A stretch of 64,000 nucleotides of DNA. Origin: a virus. Below the pieces are notes generated by a model. That model saw nothing but the letters and a program-made list of their open reading frames with translations, was not told the origin of the DNA and ran no database searches. This document shows, piece after piece, positions 7,253-16,613 of this stretch. Each line of letters begins with the position of its first letter. The first letter of the stretch is position 1. The stretch spans positions 1 through 64,000 of IMG/VR virus record IMGVR_UViG_3300017782_004332. One strand, given 5' to 3'. The position numbers were made by a program, and so were the translations under genes.

Positions 7253-8614
7253 ATGAAAATGAAGACATCGGATTTTATGAACAAAGTCACTGTAGACGGT
7301 TTAAACGCAAAGTTGCGTGAAAATCATGGTATATCAGTAGACGTTGCAAAGTACAGTAAGGCTCAACTAGAGCAATACAGCAAAAAAATTGAGGCTAAAC
7401 TACACAAATTTGAAACTAGTAACAACTTCAATGAAAGTTTAGTTAATGAAAATTATCATAAAACCAAATTAATCCACAAACTTATCGAAACTGCTATCAA
7501 TCAATACTTAGATGATCCCCTTGAAGATGATTTAGATATCGAAATCGAAGATGTTGATGTAACTGATGAAGACGTAGCAAGAGACTTTGCAGAAGACGAA
7601 AAAGAAGAAGAGCCAGAAGCAGACGGAGAAGAGCCAGAAGCAGACGGAGAAGAGCCAAAAGAAAAAGAAACTATGTCATCTATGGCAATGGCCGCTTTGA
7701 GATCTATGATGGACAATCCAGAAAAAATGGCATTGGCACGTAGAGCAATTGATAAAATTAAAGATCATGAAAGTGCCGCTACAATTACTCCACAAGAAGT
7801 AGATGCTATTAGAGGCCCATTAGAAAAATTCTTCTTACCTATTTTAGATAAAGGAATGTCAGGTGTTTCTAGAACTAAACCTGTTATGAAAACATTAGGT
7901 GCCGGAGCATATGAATCAGTTCAAGAAGGAACATACGAAAGTATGCCATCAAAAGCAGACGTAATGAAATGTTGCAAAGAAGGCATGAGCAAAAAAGATA
8001 TTTGTGAAAAATATTCAAACTGTGATCAAGACAAACTAAAAGAAATGTGTGAGTCTTGTATGAAAGAGATGAAAACTATGAAAGAATCAGAAATTAAAGT
8101 TAATAAAAAAGTTATTAAAGAAGGCGAAGAAGATAAAGCGGCATTAGTAATGGCTTCAAAAGATATGGTAGATAAGTTTACTTCATTCTTAGAAGACGTT
8201 GCTGAAATGAGTGCTGAAGGTATGCTTGAACTACAAGATCAAATCAGAGATGAAATGGGTCAAGAACAAGCAGAACAATTTACAAATACAATTGGTCCTG
8301 CTTTAGAAACTACAATCGAAACTTTAAAAACTGCACGTGAAACACTAACAAAAGGTGTTGGCATTATAACAGGCGAAACTGCTCCAGATGATACAATTGG
8401 CGCAGAACCAGATATGCCTGCAGATGACGCAGTTGCAACTGATCCAATTGATCCAGAGGGCGACGACATGGCTCCAGTGGATGATGAATTTGGTGCAAGT
8501 GATGCCGCAGTTGGAGGCGCAGATCCCGAAGGCAGAGAGAAGCGTGAAAGTTATACACCAAAGAAAAAATCAATCGCAGAGTCAACTAGAATTTTTTCAA
8601 CTTTAAGTAAGTAG
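7253..8614 (+). CDS. Large acidic protein with Cys-rich segment, possible scaffold/structural protein
   Basis: 453 residues, strongly acidic. Residues 1-80 are helical and neutral; 83-140 form a D/E-rich stretch encoded in part by a 21-nt tandem repeat; about 240-275 is a cysteine- and lysine-rich insert with CC, C-x5-C and C-x2-C spacing that could bind metal; the C-terminus is again D/P-rich. Similar acidic helical proteins of T4-like marine phages are thought to be virion or core proteins. An alternative start at 7259 removes two residues. Preceded by AGGGGA. Confidence 0.6.
   Translation: MKMKTSDFMNKVTVDGLNAKLRENHGISVDVAKYSKAQLEQYSKKIEAKLHKFETSNNFNESLVNENYHKTKLIHKLIETAINQYLDDPLEDDLDIEIEDVDVTDEDVARDFAEDEKEEEPEADGEEPEADGEEPKEKETMSSMAMAALRSMMDNPEKMALARRAIDKIKDHESAATITPQEVDAIRGPLEKFFLPILDKGMSGVSRTKPVMKTLGAGAYESVQEGTYESMPSKADVMKCCKEGMSKKDICEKYSNCDQDKLKEMCESCMKEMKTMKESEIKVNKKVIKEGEEDKAALVMASKDMVDKFTSFLEDVAEMSAEGMLELQDQIRDEMGQEQAEQFTNTIGPALETTIETLKTARETLTKGVGIITGETAPDDTIGAEPDMPADDAVATDPIDPEGDDMAPVDDEFGASDAAVGGADPEGREKRESYTPKKKSIAESTRIFSTLSK
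7607..7656 (+). repeat. 21-nt tandem repeat, 2.4 copies, in frame
   Basis: Two exact copies of a 21-nt unit (7607-7627 and 7628-7648) plus eight bases of a third. They encode repeated EEPEADG in the acidic linker of the 453-aa protein, a site expected to vary in copy number. Confidence 0.9.
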
Positions 8615-8623
8615 GAGATACTA

Positions 8624-8968
8624 ATGAGGCTGTTTGAATTTTCAAACAACGCTGTGAGTGATTTGATTATCTTACTTAGAAATCAGATTAAAAGAGCAGA
8701 TTCGACACATTCGTATGCTATGCTTTCTTGGGAAGCAATTAATAACCTTATGACTGATATGGGTCACGGAATATACAAATACGCTGACTTTAAAAATGCC
8801 TATGACACAGTTCCTGCATTAAAGCAAATTGTTAAAAACTTTAATCAAGATGGAATAACGTTAGCCACATCAAAAGAAAGTCCTAAAGAAAAACCTTTAG
8901 ACATCGATGTAAAACCTACAAACACAGTAGATCAGATGGCAAAACGAGCAACAAAACGTCGTTCATAA
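8624..8968 (+). CDS. Hypothetical protein with leader-like N-terminus
   Basis: 114 residues: MRLFEFSNN start matching the local M-x-hydrophobic-x-E-hydrophobic pattern, a helical middle, and a basic C-terminal tail (KRATKRRS). Ten nucleotides after the acidic protein and preceded by GTAGGAG, so likely same transcript. Unknown function; internal head protein possible. Confidence 0.6.
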   Translation: MRLFEFSNNAVSDLIILLRNQIKRADSTHSYAMLSWEAINNLMTDMGHGIYKYADFKNAYDTVPALKQIVKNFNQDGITLATSKESPKEKPLDIDVKPTNTVDQMAKRATKRRS

Positions 8969-8999
8969 CTTGACATTGCTTAGTCAAGTAGTGTATAAT
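8968..8999 (+). promoter_or_regulatory. Sigma70-type promoter with overlapping inverted repeat
   Basis: TTGACA (8970-8975), 18 nt, TATAAT (8994-8999). A perfect inverted repeat ACTTGAC-N8-GTCAAGT (8968-8989) covers the -35 box and could be an operator. Confidence 0.7.
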
Positions 9000-9027
9000 T
9001 AAACTTACATTGAGAGATTATTAAAAA

Positions 9028-9723
9028 ATGAACAAACTTGCCCCACCACCTTATGTGGAAAAATATGATTACCATAAAGTTAAACAAATTAACTTAGATG
9101 GAAAAAGACTTTACGAAGCACCCGATGGTACTAAAACACCAAGCGTTACAACTATCCTAGGTAAAACGAAGGATATGACGCATTTAAACGCATGGAAAAA
9201 GCGTGTTGGTGAAGCAAACGCACAGCGTATTGTAACCGAAGCCTCTGGTGTTGGTACAGCAATGCACAATAACTTAGAACGATTCCTTATAGGCGAAGAA
9301 CGTAAGCCAGGTAATAACCATGTACATGTTCAAGCAAACAAAATGGCAGATGAAATTATTAACAATGCACTTGTTGATGTAGACGAAATATGGGGAATTG
9401 AACAAGCATTATATTATCCTGAACTGTATTCAGGCACATGCGATGTTGTAGGACAATACAAAGGTCAACCGTGCATTATGGACTTTAAGCAAACTAATAA
9501 GCCTAAGAAAAAAGAATGGGTTGATGATTACTATATGCAGTTAGCCGCATATGCTATGGCTCACAATGCTGTATACGGCACAGACATTAAAGAAGGACAT
9601 ATTTTTATGTGTTCTAGAGAATTACAATATCAGCAATTTGATCTAGTACCTGAAGAATTTGAGCATTGGAGTAACGAATGGTTAAAACGAGTCGAGGACT
9701 ACTACACGAATTATCATAAATAG
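9028..9723 (+). CDS. PD-(D/E)XK exonuclease, RecB/MGME1-like
   Basis: 231 residues. Has the core of the PD-(D/E)XK nuclease fold: GTxMHNNLE (about 80), D139 in SGTCDVVG, D152-F-K154 in MDFKQTNK, and a following QLAAYA helix, the arrangement of RecB-type and MGME1-like exonucleases found in T4-like marine phages. Likely a metal-dependent single-strand DNA exonuclease in host DNA degradation or recombination. Own sigma70-type promoter suggests early expression. Confidence 0.8.
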   Translation: MNKLAPPPYVEKYDYHKVKQINLDGKRLYEAPDGTKTPSVTTILGKTKDMTHLNAWKKRVGEANAQRIVTEASGVGTAMHNNLERFLIGEERKPGNNHVHVQANKMADEIINNALVDVDEIWGIEQALYYPELYSGTCDVVGQYKGQPCIMDFKQTNKPKKKEWVDDYYMQLAAYAMAHNAVYGTDIKEGHIFMCSRELQYQQFDLVPEEFEHWSNEWLKRVEDYYTNYHK

Positions 9724-9741
9724 TATTGAGGAACAAATATT

Positions 9742-11397
9742 ATGGCAGTAGTACAAATATCAAAAATTCAACATCGCAGAGGCCGAGAAGGTTCGTCAAG
9801 TATACCTCAGTTAGCCAGTGCTGAACTTGGATGGGCGATAGATACACAAAAACTTTACATTGGTAATGGAGCAGTAAGTGAAGGTGCTCCAGCAGTAGGT
9901 AATACAGAAATTTTAACTTCTAAGAGTAACATTTTTAATTTACTTGGACAGTATGCATATAATGGTACTACAGAAGCAGTAAAACAAACAGGCGAATTTG
10001 TAAACAGTCCTGTTACACGAACATTACAACAAAGATTAGACGATATTGTTAGTATCAGAAGTTTTGGTGCTAAAGGTGATGGAATTACAGATGATTCTAA
10101 ATCTATTCAACGTGCTATTGACGAACTGTTTATTAATAGTTCAGATAAAACAGATCCTAGAAGTAGAGTTGCATTAAAGATTGATGCAGGAAAATATAAA
10201 ATAACAACAACAATTTATATTCCTCCTTATGCAAATATTATAGGTGATGGTAAAAATAAAACAATTTTAGAATTACATTTAGATCCAGCAGAAGGTGTTC
10301 ACACAGCAAAAAGTATTTTTGAAACTGTTGACAGCAGAAGTACACCAGGATCATATATTAAGTTTGAAAATATTCAAAATGCTACACGACCAAGAAATAT
10401 TAATATTGAAGGTATTTCATTAACTGAAGCAAGTAACATTACTCCACATGCTCCTTTAGTAAGATTAGATAACACTACTGATACAATTATTAGTGATTGT
10501 TTATTCCAGGGGTTATGGAAAAGAGATACAGGATTTGATGTTTCACAAATTGGAATTGATCTACGTGGAGTTGGTGCATTAACTACTGAAAATGTTTTTA
10601 TTGCTAATTGTACATTTAGAGATTTAAGCATTGCTATTAATAGTATCCATGATACACGTACTGTTACACTTGCAGACAATATCTTTGACTTTTTACATGT
10701 AGGTATTGACTTAGGTAGATCCAGTAGTGGATCAGGTGGTCAAAGTTTAGGTCCACAAAACTATATTATTAAAAATAATAAATTTGATAGAATTAATGAT
10801 TTTGGTATTGCAGTTCATAAACCTGTTGCAACGATGAGCCCGGTAGGACATTTGTCAACTGGTAACATTTTCTTAGATGTTGGTAACAATATGAATGGAC
10901 AAGATAATCCACAAACAAGTGTTATTAAATTTGAAGAAACATTGTGTGATTCTGTTGCTGATACTTTTGAAAGAGATGCAATTATCAATCAAACTGCAAA
11001 TATTGAAGCACCATATAAACCTACAGTTGATGGTTTTCATTATACTAAAAGTAGAATAAATGAATATTCTATGGCAGAGTCTGATGCATTTAAAACTTTT
11101 ACAAAGATACCATTTACAGATAAAAAAATTGCTTACATGGACTACAAACTAGTTAAAACATCTGGCAGTGCTACAACACGAGCAGGCAGATTAACTATTA
11201 CAGTCCAAGATACTACAAACATTAATGTTACTGATTCATATAGCCATACAGGTGCTAGTGACGGTAACGTTGAATTTGGTGCAATACTTGATAACTTAGA
11301 TAGTACAGTAGGTAGTGAAACTGTTAAAGTTCAGTTTAAAAACTTAATCGGTAATGGTGCAGGAACATTAACATACGCTCTTAGTTATTTTGCGTAA
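9742..11397 (+). CDS. Tail fibre/spike protein with pectate-lyase-like beta-helix
   Basis: 551 residues. N-terminal ~45 residues (QHRRG...SAELGWAIDTQKLYIGNG) match the short virion-attachment module found in many phage fibres. From about 105, VSIRSFGAKGDGITDDSKSI is the signature at the start of Pectate_lyase_3-type right-handed beta-helices, followed by repeated N-N-K/F-rich coils to about 400. Such spikes bind or cleave surface polysaccharide. A glycan-degrading activity is not demonstrated by visible residues. TAAATA box and GAGGAA ribosome site upstream. Confidence 0.75.
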   Translation: MAVVQISKIQHRRGREGSSSIPQLASAELGWAIDTQKLYIGNGAVSEGAPAVGNTEILTSKSNIFNLLGQYAYNGTTEAVKQTGEFVNSPVTRTLQQRLDDIVSIRSFGAKGDGITDDSKSIQRAIDELFINSSDKTDPRSRVALKIDAGKYKITTTIYIPPYANIIGDGKNKTILELHLDPAEGVHTAKSIFETVDSRSTPGSYIKFENIQNATRPRNINIEGISLTEASNITPHAPLVRLDNTTDTIISDCLFQGLWKRDTGFDVSQIGIDLRGVGALTTENVFIANCTFRDLSIAINSIHDTRTVTLADNIFDFLHVGIDLGRSSSGSGGQSLGPQNYIIKNNKFDRINDFGIAVHKPVATMSPVGHLSTGNIFLDVGNNMNGQDNPQTSVIKFEETLCDSVADTFERDAIINQTANIEAPYKPTVDGFHYTKSRINEYSMAESDAFKTFTKIPFTDKKIAYMDYKLVKTSGSATTRAGRLTITVQDTTNINVTDSYSHTGASDGNVEFGAILDNLDSTVGSETVKVQFKNLIGNGAGTLTYALSYFA

Positions 11398-11399
11398 TA

Positions 11400-11816
11400 A
11401 TGTTTTTAGACACAACTACCGAACAACGTATTACTCATTGGCGTGAGTTCCGAGAAAATTTAACACAGTCAACTACTCCTTTACAGGATATTGTTGACCT
11501 ATGGAAAACTGCGCCAGTTACAGAACGAAACTTAGATCCTTGGAGTTCTCAACGGTGGCCAACGCCATGGGAACTATTAGAAGAAAACCGGTTTTGTCCC
11601 GTAGCAATACCCCTAATGATGGGTTGGACGGCCAAGTTAAGTACAAGGTTATCCACAAGCGATGTTTTGATAAAATTATATATAGACCATACTGAACAAA
11701 GATACTATAATGTGTGTATGGTTGATAATAACTTATTAAACTATAAACAAGAAGTAGTAAAAATTGAAGACCTACAAGGTACAATGCATTGCCAGTATTC
11801 AACTGATCTTGCATAG
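11400..11816 (+). CDS. Hypothetical protein, conserved type
   Basis: 138 residues immediately after the fibre gene. Trp/Pro-rich middle (WSSQRWPTPWELLEENRFCPVAIPLMMGW) followed by a beta-rich C-terminus. Similar unannotated proteins occur in T4-like marine phages. No function can be given; position suggests a virion or assembly role. Confidence 0.6.
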   Translation: MFLDTTTEQRITHWREFRENLTQSTTPLQDIVDLWKTAPVTERNLDPWSSQRWPTPWELLEENRFCPVAIPLMMGWTAKLSTRLSTSDVLIKLYIDHTEQRYYNVCMVDNNLLNYKQEVVKIEDLQGTMHCQYSTDLA

Positions 11817-11877
11817 TGATTGTAAATAGTACAAAGAAGAACGAGAATAGAGAAAGAATTTATTGGCAGGAGAAAAC

Positions 11878-14235
11878 ATGAACAAACCCATTATTATCAC
11901 TAAAAGAAACGGCAAAGGCGAAAAATTAAATCTTGATAAGATTCACTTTGTTGTAGAGGAGGCGTGTAAAGATTTAACAGGTGTAAGTGCTTCACAGATC
12001 GAGATGAATGCAGACTTACAATTTGTTGACGGCATGACTACCGAAGACATTCAAAACGTATTAATTAGAAGTGCAAACGATTTAATTAGTTTAGAAAATA
12101 CTAATTATCAATATGCCGCGGCTAGACTACTACTGTATGATCTTCATAAAAAAGTTTATAACCGTTATGAACATAATAGTTTAACTACTATTATTAATAG
12201 AAATATTGAGAGAGGTGTATATGATCCTGCCATAAAAGAAAAATATACACAATCAGAATTAAAGAAACTTAATACTTTTATTAAACATGATCGTAATGAA
12301 GATTTCACTTATGCTGGATTACGTCAAGTAGTAGATAAGTACTTGTGTCAGGATAGAAGTACTGGAGACATTTATGAGACTCCGCAATTTATGTATATGA
12401 TGATTGCGGCAACTTTATTTGCAGACTATCCTAAAGAAACACGTTTAACTTATGTAAAGAAATATTATGACGCGACCTCCCTTTTTAAAATCAACATACC
12501 TACCCCTGTCATGGCTGGAGTTAGGACTCCTATTCGTCAGTTTGCCAGTTGCGTTCTTGTTGATGTGGATGATACTCTTAGTTCTATTTTTAGTAGCAAT
12601 AGTGCGATCGGTTACTACATTGCTCAAAGGGCAGGTATTGGTATCAACTCAGGACGAGTACGAGCAATTAATTCAAAAATCAGAGGTGGAGAAGTAGCAC
12701 ACACAGGTGTGATTCCTTTCCTTAAAGTTTACGAAAGTACAGTACGCAGTTGTACACAAAATGGTGTACGTGGCGGAAGTGCTACTACGCATTTCCCTTT
12801 ATGGCATTATGAAATCGAAGACGTCCTTGTACTAAAGAACAACAAAGGTACAGACGATAACAGAGTACGTAAGTTAGATTATTCAATTCAACTTAACAAA
12901 ACTATGTACGAAAGGCTGTTATCTAATAAAGACATAACTCTTTTCTCGCCACATGATGTTCCAGATTTGTATGAAGCATTTTACGCTGATCAAGATAAGT
13001 TTGCTCAACTATATGCAAAATATGAAAAGGATACATCTATCCGTAAGAAAACTTTAAAAGCAATGGATCTATTTTCTGCGTTACTTAAAGAACGAGCAGA
13101 AACCGGACGTATCTATATTATGAATGTGGATCACTGTAATACACACTCTTCCTTTAAGGATACTGTGTATATGAGTAATCTGTGTCAGGAAATTACATTA
13201 CCAACAAAACCTGTACAGCACATTGATGATGAAAATGGTGAAATTGCTCTTTGTATTCTTTCAGCAATCAATGTTGGTTTAATTAATCACCTAGAAGAAT
13301 TAGAACCGTTATGTGATCTTGCTGTCAGAGCATTAGAAGAAATAATTGATTATCAAGGTTATCCTGTTAAGGCGGCCGAGATTTCAACTAAGGCTAGACG
13401 ATCTCTTGGTGTTGGTTATATTGGACTTGCACATTACCTTGCTAAACATAAGGTTAAATACAGCGACAAAGAAGCATGGAAACTTGTACACGATCTTACT
13501 GAAGCGTTCCAGTACTTCTTATTAAAGTCATCGAACGAATTAGCAAAAGAGAAAGGTCCATGCGAATACTTCCATCGTACAAAATATAGTGACGGTATAT
13601 TACCGATTGACACATATAAAAAAGATATTGATGCGATTGTATCCGTTAAAAAATACAAATATGATTGGGAGAATCTTAGATCATCTATTACCACACACGG
13701 CCTACGGCACTCAACATTGTCCGCACAGATGCCATCAGAAAGCAGTTCCGTTGTGTCAAACGCAACAAACGGTATTGAACCACCTAGAGCATACTTGTCC
13801 GTTAAGAAAAGTAAAAAAGGGCCTCTTAAACAAGTTGTTCCGCAGTATGGTCAACTAAAGAACTTTTATACCCTATTATGGGACATGAAAGGCAACGAAG
13901 GTTATATAAATATCGTGGCTGTAATGCAAAAGTTTTTCGACCAGGCCATTAGTGGAAACTGGAGTTACAATCCATTGCAGTATGAAAACAATGAAGTTCC
14001 TATGAGTGTAATGATGAAGGACTTACTTACTACCTATAAGATGGGTTGGAAAACAAGTTACTATCAAAACACTTATGACTTTAAAGGTGACGATGATAAA
14101 GAAACATCTTTGGAACAAACAAAAGTTGACAATGATGTAAATGGTGTTACAATAACAAGTACAAATGGACACACCAACGGTGAAAGCCAAACAGAAACAG
14201 TAGATGACGAGCATTGCGACGCATGTGCAATTTAG
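11878..14235 (+). CDS. nrdA: Ribonucleoside-diphosphate reductase alpha subunit, class Ia
   Basis: 785 residues from ATG 11878, which follows AGGAG; a TTG at 11863 lies before the ribosome site and is rejected. Reduces NDPs to dNDPs with NrdB. Visible: N-terminal ATP-cone (TKRNGKGEKLN), active-site region CVLVDVDDTL, the NLCQEI motif (N/C/E of the active site), C in IALCILS, the YY radical-transfer pair in TSYYQNTYD, and a C-terminal CDAC redox pair for reactivation by glutaredoxin. nrdB and a glutaredoxin follow directly, forming a complete dNTP operon. Confidence 0.97.
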   Translation: MNKPIIITKRNGKGEKLNLDKIHFVVEEACKDLTGVSASQIEMNADLQFVDGMTTEDIQNVLIRSANDLISLENTNYQYAAARLLLYDLHKKVYNRYEHNSLTTIINRNIERGVYDPAIKEKYTQSELKKLNTFIKHDRNEDFTYAGLRQVVDKYLCQDRSTGDIYETPQFMYMMIAATLFADYPKETRLTYVKKYYDATSLFKINIPTPVMAGVRTPIRQFASCVLVDVDDTLSSIFSSNSAIGYYIAQRAGIGINSGRVRAINSKIRGGEVAHTGVIPFLKVYESTVRSCTQNGVRGGSATTHFPLWHYEIEDVLVLKNNKGTDDNRVRKLDYSIQLNKTMYERLLSNKDITLFSPHDVPDLYEAFYADQDKFAQLYAKYEKDTSIRKKTLKAMDLFSALLKERAETGRIYIMNVDHCNTHSSFKDTVYMSNLCQEITLPTKPVQHIDDENGEIALCILSAINVGLINHLEELEPLCDLAVRALEEIIDYQGYPVKAAEISTKARRSLGVGYIGLAHYLAKHKVKYSDKEAWKLVHDLTEAFQYFLLKSSNELAKEKGPCEYFHRTKYSDGILPIDTYKKDIDAIVSVKKYKYDWENLRSSITTHGLRHSTLSAQMPSESSSVVSNATNGIEPPRAYLSVKKSKKGPLKQVVPQYGQLKNFYTLLWDMKGNEGYINIVAVMQKFFDQAISGNWSYNPLQYENNEVPMSVMMKDLLTTYKMGWKTSYYQNTYDFKGDDDKETSLEQTKVDNDVNGVTITSTNGHTNGESQTETVDDEHCDACAI

Positions 14236-14244
14236 GGGTAGTAA

Positions 14245-15375
14245 ATGAGCAAGAAGGACACACAGAAAAGAATGGTAAAGACAGTATTCAATCGTGAAAA
14301 GGTTGACTTCACAAAGGAACATATGTTTTTTGGAGCAGACCAAAACACACAACGTTATGACGTATTCAAGTATCCAGAATATGACAAACTTAATCAAACA
14401 ATGCTTGGTTATTTTTGGAGACCTGAAGAAGTTAGTTTGCAAAAGGACAGAGGCGACTATGCTGAATTTCGTCCAGAGCAAAAACATATCTTTACAAGTA
14501 ATTTAAAATATCAAACACTGCTCGACAGTGTACAAGGACGTGGTCCTTGTTTAGCATTCTTGCCATACTGTTCTAATCCAGAATTAGAAAGTTGTATTGT
14601 AGCATGGGATTTCTTTGAAACTATTCACAGTCGTTCATATACACACATTGTAAAAAATGTATATGCAAATCCAAGTGAAGTGTTTGACACTATCTTAGAT
14701 GATGAAAAAATTATTGAACGTGCTGAAAGTGTAACAAAAGAATACGATGCATTTAATGAAATTGCAAATCAATATTTTCAACATGGTAAAGGAACACTTT
14801 ACGAAGTTAAAAAATCTTTGTACAAAGCAATGATGACTGTAAACATCTTAGAAGGTTTACGTTTTTATGTTTCATTTGCATGTACATTTGCATTTGGTGA
14901 ATTGAAACTCATGGAAGGATCAGCAAAGATTATTTCGTTGATTGCCCGTGATGAAGCAACACACCTTAACCTATCAACACATATCCTAAAGCATTGGGCA
15001 AAAGGAGACGATGATCCAGACTTTGTAAAAATTGCAAAAGAGTGTGAGGACGAGATCTACGACATGTGGCGTCAATGTGTTGAAGAAGAAAAAAATTGGG
15101 CAGACTACTTGTTTAAAGACGGCAGTATGATCGGACTCAATGCTAATCTACTACATGCTTATGTTGAGTTTATTGCAAACAAAAGACTAAAAGCATTAGG
15201 ATTAAAAACTATTTACGATCGTCCACTAAATCAAAACCCTCTACCATGGACACAACACTGGTTATCTAGTGCTGGACTTCAAGTTGCTCCACAAGAAACT
15301 GAAGTTGAAAGTTATATCGTTGGTGGATTAAAACAAGACATTGAAGAAGATACTTTTAAAGGATTTGAACTATGA
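14245..15375 (+). CDS. nrdB: Ribonucleoside-diphosphate reductase beta subunit
   Basis: 376 residues. Provides the diiron-tyrosyl radical for NrdA. The E-T-I-H-S-R-S-Y motif contains two iron ligands and the radical tyrosine; ARDEATHL supplies further ligands; the C-terminal acidic tail docks to NrdA. Nine nucleotides after nrdA and overlapping the glutaredoxin by 4 nt, so co-transcribed. Confidence 0.97.
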   Translation: MSKKDTQKRMVKTVFNREKVDFTKEHMFFGADQNTQRYDVFKYPEYDKLNQTMLGYFWRPEEVSLQKDRGDYAEFRPEQKHIFTSNLKYQTLLDSVQGRGPCLAFLPYCSNPELESCIVAWDFFETIHSRSYTHIVKNVYANPSEVFDTILDDEKIIERAESVTKEYDAFNEIANQYFQHGKGTLYEVKKSLYKAMMTVNILEGLRFYVSFACTFAFGELKLMEGSAKIISLIARDEATHLNLSTHILKHWAKGDDDPDFVKIAKECEDEIYDMWRQCVEEEKNWADYLFKDGSMIGLNANLLHAYVEFIANKRLKALGLKTIYDRPLNQNPLPWTQHWLSSAGLQVAPQETEVESYIVGGLKQDIEEDTFKGFEL

Positions 15376-15623
15376 TTACTATATACGGAAAACCACAGTG
15401 TCCATTTTGCGACAAAGCAAAAAATCTTTGTGAACAAAGAGGATACAAATATGAATACAAAACATTAGGCAAAGATTATCAAATAGAGGAATTGCTTGAA
15501 ACTTTTCCTGGTGCTAAAACAGTACCACAAATTATTATTAACAGCCAGAAAGTTGGGGGATTTAACGATTTCGAAAATTATCTTGAAGACACAGGCTATA
15601 ACGGAACAGGACACGGACAATAA
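15372..15623 (+). CDS. Glutaredoxin (NrdC/NrdH-type electron donor)
   Basis: 83 residues with CPFC active site near the N-terminus (residues 10-13), the cis-proline region TVPQI and a GGFNDF glutathione-binding-like segment. Reduces NrdA during turnover. Overlaps nrdB (ATGA). Confidence 0.93.
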   Translation: MITIYGKPQCPFCDKAKNLCEQRGYKYEYKTLGKDYQIEELLETFPGAKTVPQIIINSQKVGGFNDFENYLEDTGYNGTGHGQ

Positions 15624-15934
15624 TGTTATTAGAACAACACTACAAAATTGATGATGTTATTACAATTAAACTTTCATCAGGCGAAGAACTAATAGGCAAA
15701 TTACAGGAAGAAACAGACGATTTTTTTAAAATTAGAATGCCACTCACATTAGTAGCAGGACAACAAGGATTAGGACTTCAACAGTTTTTATTCACAGGCG
15801 ATCCTGAAGGTGCAATTAAAATTAATAAAACTGCCATCACAGTAACAACTAAAACTGTAGATAACTTTGCTAAATTGTACATTGAACGTACAACAGGATT
15901 AGCAACACCTCCTGCAAATCTACAAGTAAAATAA
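15623..15934 (+). CDS. Small beta-rich protein, possibly LSm/Sm-like
   Basis: 103 residues. The stretch ITIKLSSGEELIGKLQEETDDFFKIRMPL resembles an Sm1 motif (strand-turn-SGEELxGxL-strand), so an LSm/Hfq-like or SH3-like barrel is possible. Starts in a TAATG overlap with the glutaredoxin. Similar uncharacterised proteins occur next to nrd genes in T4-like marine phages. Assignment is weak. Confidence 0.55.
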   Translation: MLLEQHYKIDDVITIKLSSGEELIGKLQEETDDFFKIRMPLTLVAGQQGLGLQQFLFTGDPEGAIKINKTAITVTTKTVDNFAKLYIERTTGLATPPANLQVK

Positions 15935-15939
15935 TCCGA

Positions 15940-15945
15940 TAAATA
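15940..15945 (+). promoter_or_regulatory. TAAATA late-promoter-like box, 5 nt before ATG
   Basis: GATAAATA then CTTGT then ATG at 15951; no ribosome site. Confidence 0.6.
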
Positions 15946-15950
15946 CTTGT

Positions 15951-16154
15951 ATGCATGAGTTTGTATTCAAGGTAAATGGTAAATTAGTTACAGTTGATTC
16001 TTGGGAGGATATCCCTACAGAATTTGACCATGTAATCAAGTTTGCTCCTACAGTCCCGGAACCACCTCATACTCAAGAACAACACGAAGAAATAGATAAG
16101 TGGAATTCTAGATTACAATCTTTAATGGAGAAAGAACGTGCCGGCAATAACTAG
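15951..16154 (+). CDS. Small hypothetical protein upstream of PAAR gene
   Basis: 67 residues, acidic, beta-then-helix (FKVNGKLVTVDSWEDIP then a charged helix). Overlaps the PAAR gene by 17 nt. Likely part of the tail-tip unit by position only. Confidence 0.6.
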   Translation: MHEFVFKVNGKLVTVDSWEDIPTEFDHVIKFAPTVPEPPHTQEQHEEIDKWNSRLQSLMEKERAGNN

Positions 16155-16428
16155 AAAAGGTGATAAAGATGTTACTCATTGTTCTACACCAGTGCGTGAA
16201 GGACACAGTCCAGATGTATATTCTAATGGGATCCCTATTTCAAGACAAGATGATGTAAACAATAGTCATTTACTTCCAGGCGTACCTTGCCCTAGTCATA
16301 GTGCACCTATTACAACAGGATCTACAACAGTTTTTATTAACGGTAAAGGCTGTGGAAGAATAGGTGATGCTGTTACAGGATGTACTTCAGTTGCTGAAGG
16401 ATCCGGAGATTGTTTCGCAGGCGGTTAG
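16138..16428 (+). CDS. PAAR-motif tail-spike tip protein
   Basis: 96 residues from GTG 16138, which sits 7-8 nt after GGAG inside the end of the previous gene. H/P/G-rich PAAR pattern: GDKDVTHC, HSPDVYSNGIPISRQDD, PCPSHSAPITTGSTTVFINGKGCGRIGDAVTGC. PAAR proteins (T4 gp5.4) form the metal-bound conical tip of the central spike that pierces the outer membrane. Good evidence for a contractile-tailed phage. Confidence 0.9.
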   Translation: MPAITRKGDKDVTHCSTPVREGHSPDVYSNGIPISRQDDVNNSHLLPGVPCPSHSAPITTGSTTVFINGKGCGRIGDAVTGCTSVAEGSGDCFAGG

Positions 16429-16613
16429 GCTCTGCCCCAAGGTATTGGATTACCTTTATCATCAACAACTAAATCACTAGTATCTTTATATTGAGCAACC
16501 ATTATACCTTTACCCTTACCATCTGCAATCCATCTACAAGGTTTAATTTCTCTTTCATTGTGATATCTTGCTAGGTGGTGGGTAATAATACCTCTTGCTT
16601 TTACGCCGGCCAT
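16425..16613 (-). CDS. Small hypothetical protein
   Basis: 62 residues. Basic N-terminal part (KARGIITHHLARYH) then a small beta segment with D/G turns. Last of three overlapping minus-strand genes; its start overlaps the stop of the gene upstream (TAATG) and its stop overlaps the convergent PAAR gene by 4 nt. No family recognised. Confidence 0.55.
   Translation of the reverse strand: MAGVKARGIITHHLARYHNEREIKPCRWIADGKGKGIMVAQYKDTSDLVVDDKGNPIPWGRA

Noticed and set aside
7501-7716. Minus-strand Ser-rich reading frame opposite the acidic linker
   Set aside because: It is the complement of the GAA/GAT-rich repeat (TTC/ATC giving S/F), an artefact of low-complexity coding sequence.
11863-11880. 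Upstream TTG start for nrdA
   Set aside because: AGGAG lies between the TTG and ATG 11878, so the ATG is the supported start.
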